A stretch of 5,140 nt of DNA from the NCBI GenBank assembly GCA_021784265.1, contig JAJXTA010000288.1, forward strand, positions 1 through 5,140, in the 5' to 3' direction. How positions within the stretch are numbered: position 1 is the stretch's first letter; every line of letters starts with the position of its first letter. Below the pieces are notes generated by a model. The model was not told the DNA's origin. It saw only the letters and a list, made by a program, of their open reading frames with translations, and did not search any database. Source of the stretch: a bacterium. Its GTDB lineage: Bacteria > Verrucomicrobiota > Verrucomicrobiia > Limisphaerales > J093. Shown piece after piece: positions 5,120-5,140 of this stretch. Both the position numbers and the translations under genes were made by a program.

Positions 5120-5140
5120 AGTGGAGACAGCCCCGCGGGG

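Overview
The window is GC-rich throughout (roughly two thirds G+C by eye). It reads as ordinary chromosome of a free-living bacterium, most likely from the phylum Verrucomicrobiota (Limisphaerales/Pedosphaera-like). That placement is an inference. It rests on the style of the ECF sigma factor (C-terminal GW-x3-IKVRAFRARHKMKK), its pairing with a small membrane protein and an LTxxQ periplasmic sensor, the lack of Shine-Dalgarno sites at most genes, and the overall composition. No tRNA, rRNA, CRISPR array, insertion sequence or phage gene was seen.

Layout on the + strand: (1) 1-569 is the 3' end of a gene whose product resembles the C-terminal beta-sandwich of GH39-type glycoside hydrolases. 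(2) 570-868 is a leader of about 300 bases. It holds an AT-rich 9-bp inverted repeat, a weak promoter-like stretch, and a possible 58-codon ORF with a good GGAGG ribosome site whose stop overlaps the next start as ATGA. (3) 869-2386 encodes an unusual signalling protein: receiver, PAS, histidine-kinase H-box domain, then directly a second receiver. The ATP-binding kinase domain is missing and the second receiver has Glu at the phospho-acceptor position. (4) 2475-2837 encodes a small ABM-fold (quinol monooxygenase-like) protein. (5) 2893-3738 encodes a NYN (PIN-like) nuclease-fold protein with a C-terminal OST-HTH/LOTUS RNA-binding domain.

On the - strand, converging on the NYN gene across a 29-base gap with a GC hairpin, lies a compact three-gene operon read from 5092 down to 3768: ECF sigma factor, 92-residue single-pass membrane protein (candidate anti-sigma factor), and membrane-anchored LTxxQ (Spy/CpxP/CnrX-like) sensor. 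The first two genes overlap as ATGA and the last two are 6 bases apart. The set looks like the parts of a CnrH-CnrY-CnrX type transmembrane sigma switch: the periplasmic sensor perceives a metal or envelope signal, the membrane protein holds the sigma factor, and release changes transcription.

The points most worth a second look are the ATPase-less kinase-like protein with a degenerate receiver, the small ORF translationally linked to it, and the sigma/anti-sigma/sensor cassette, whose anti-sigma candidate cannot be assigned by recognisable motif.
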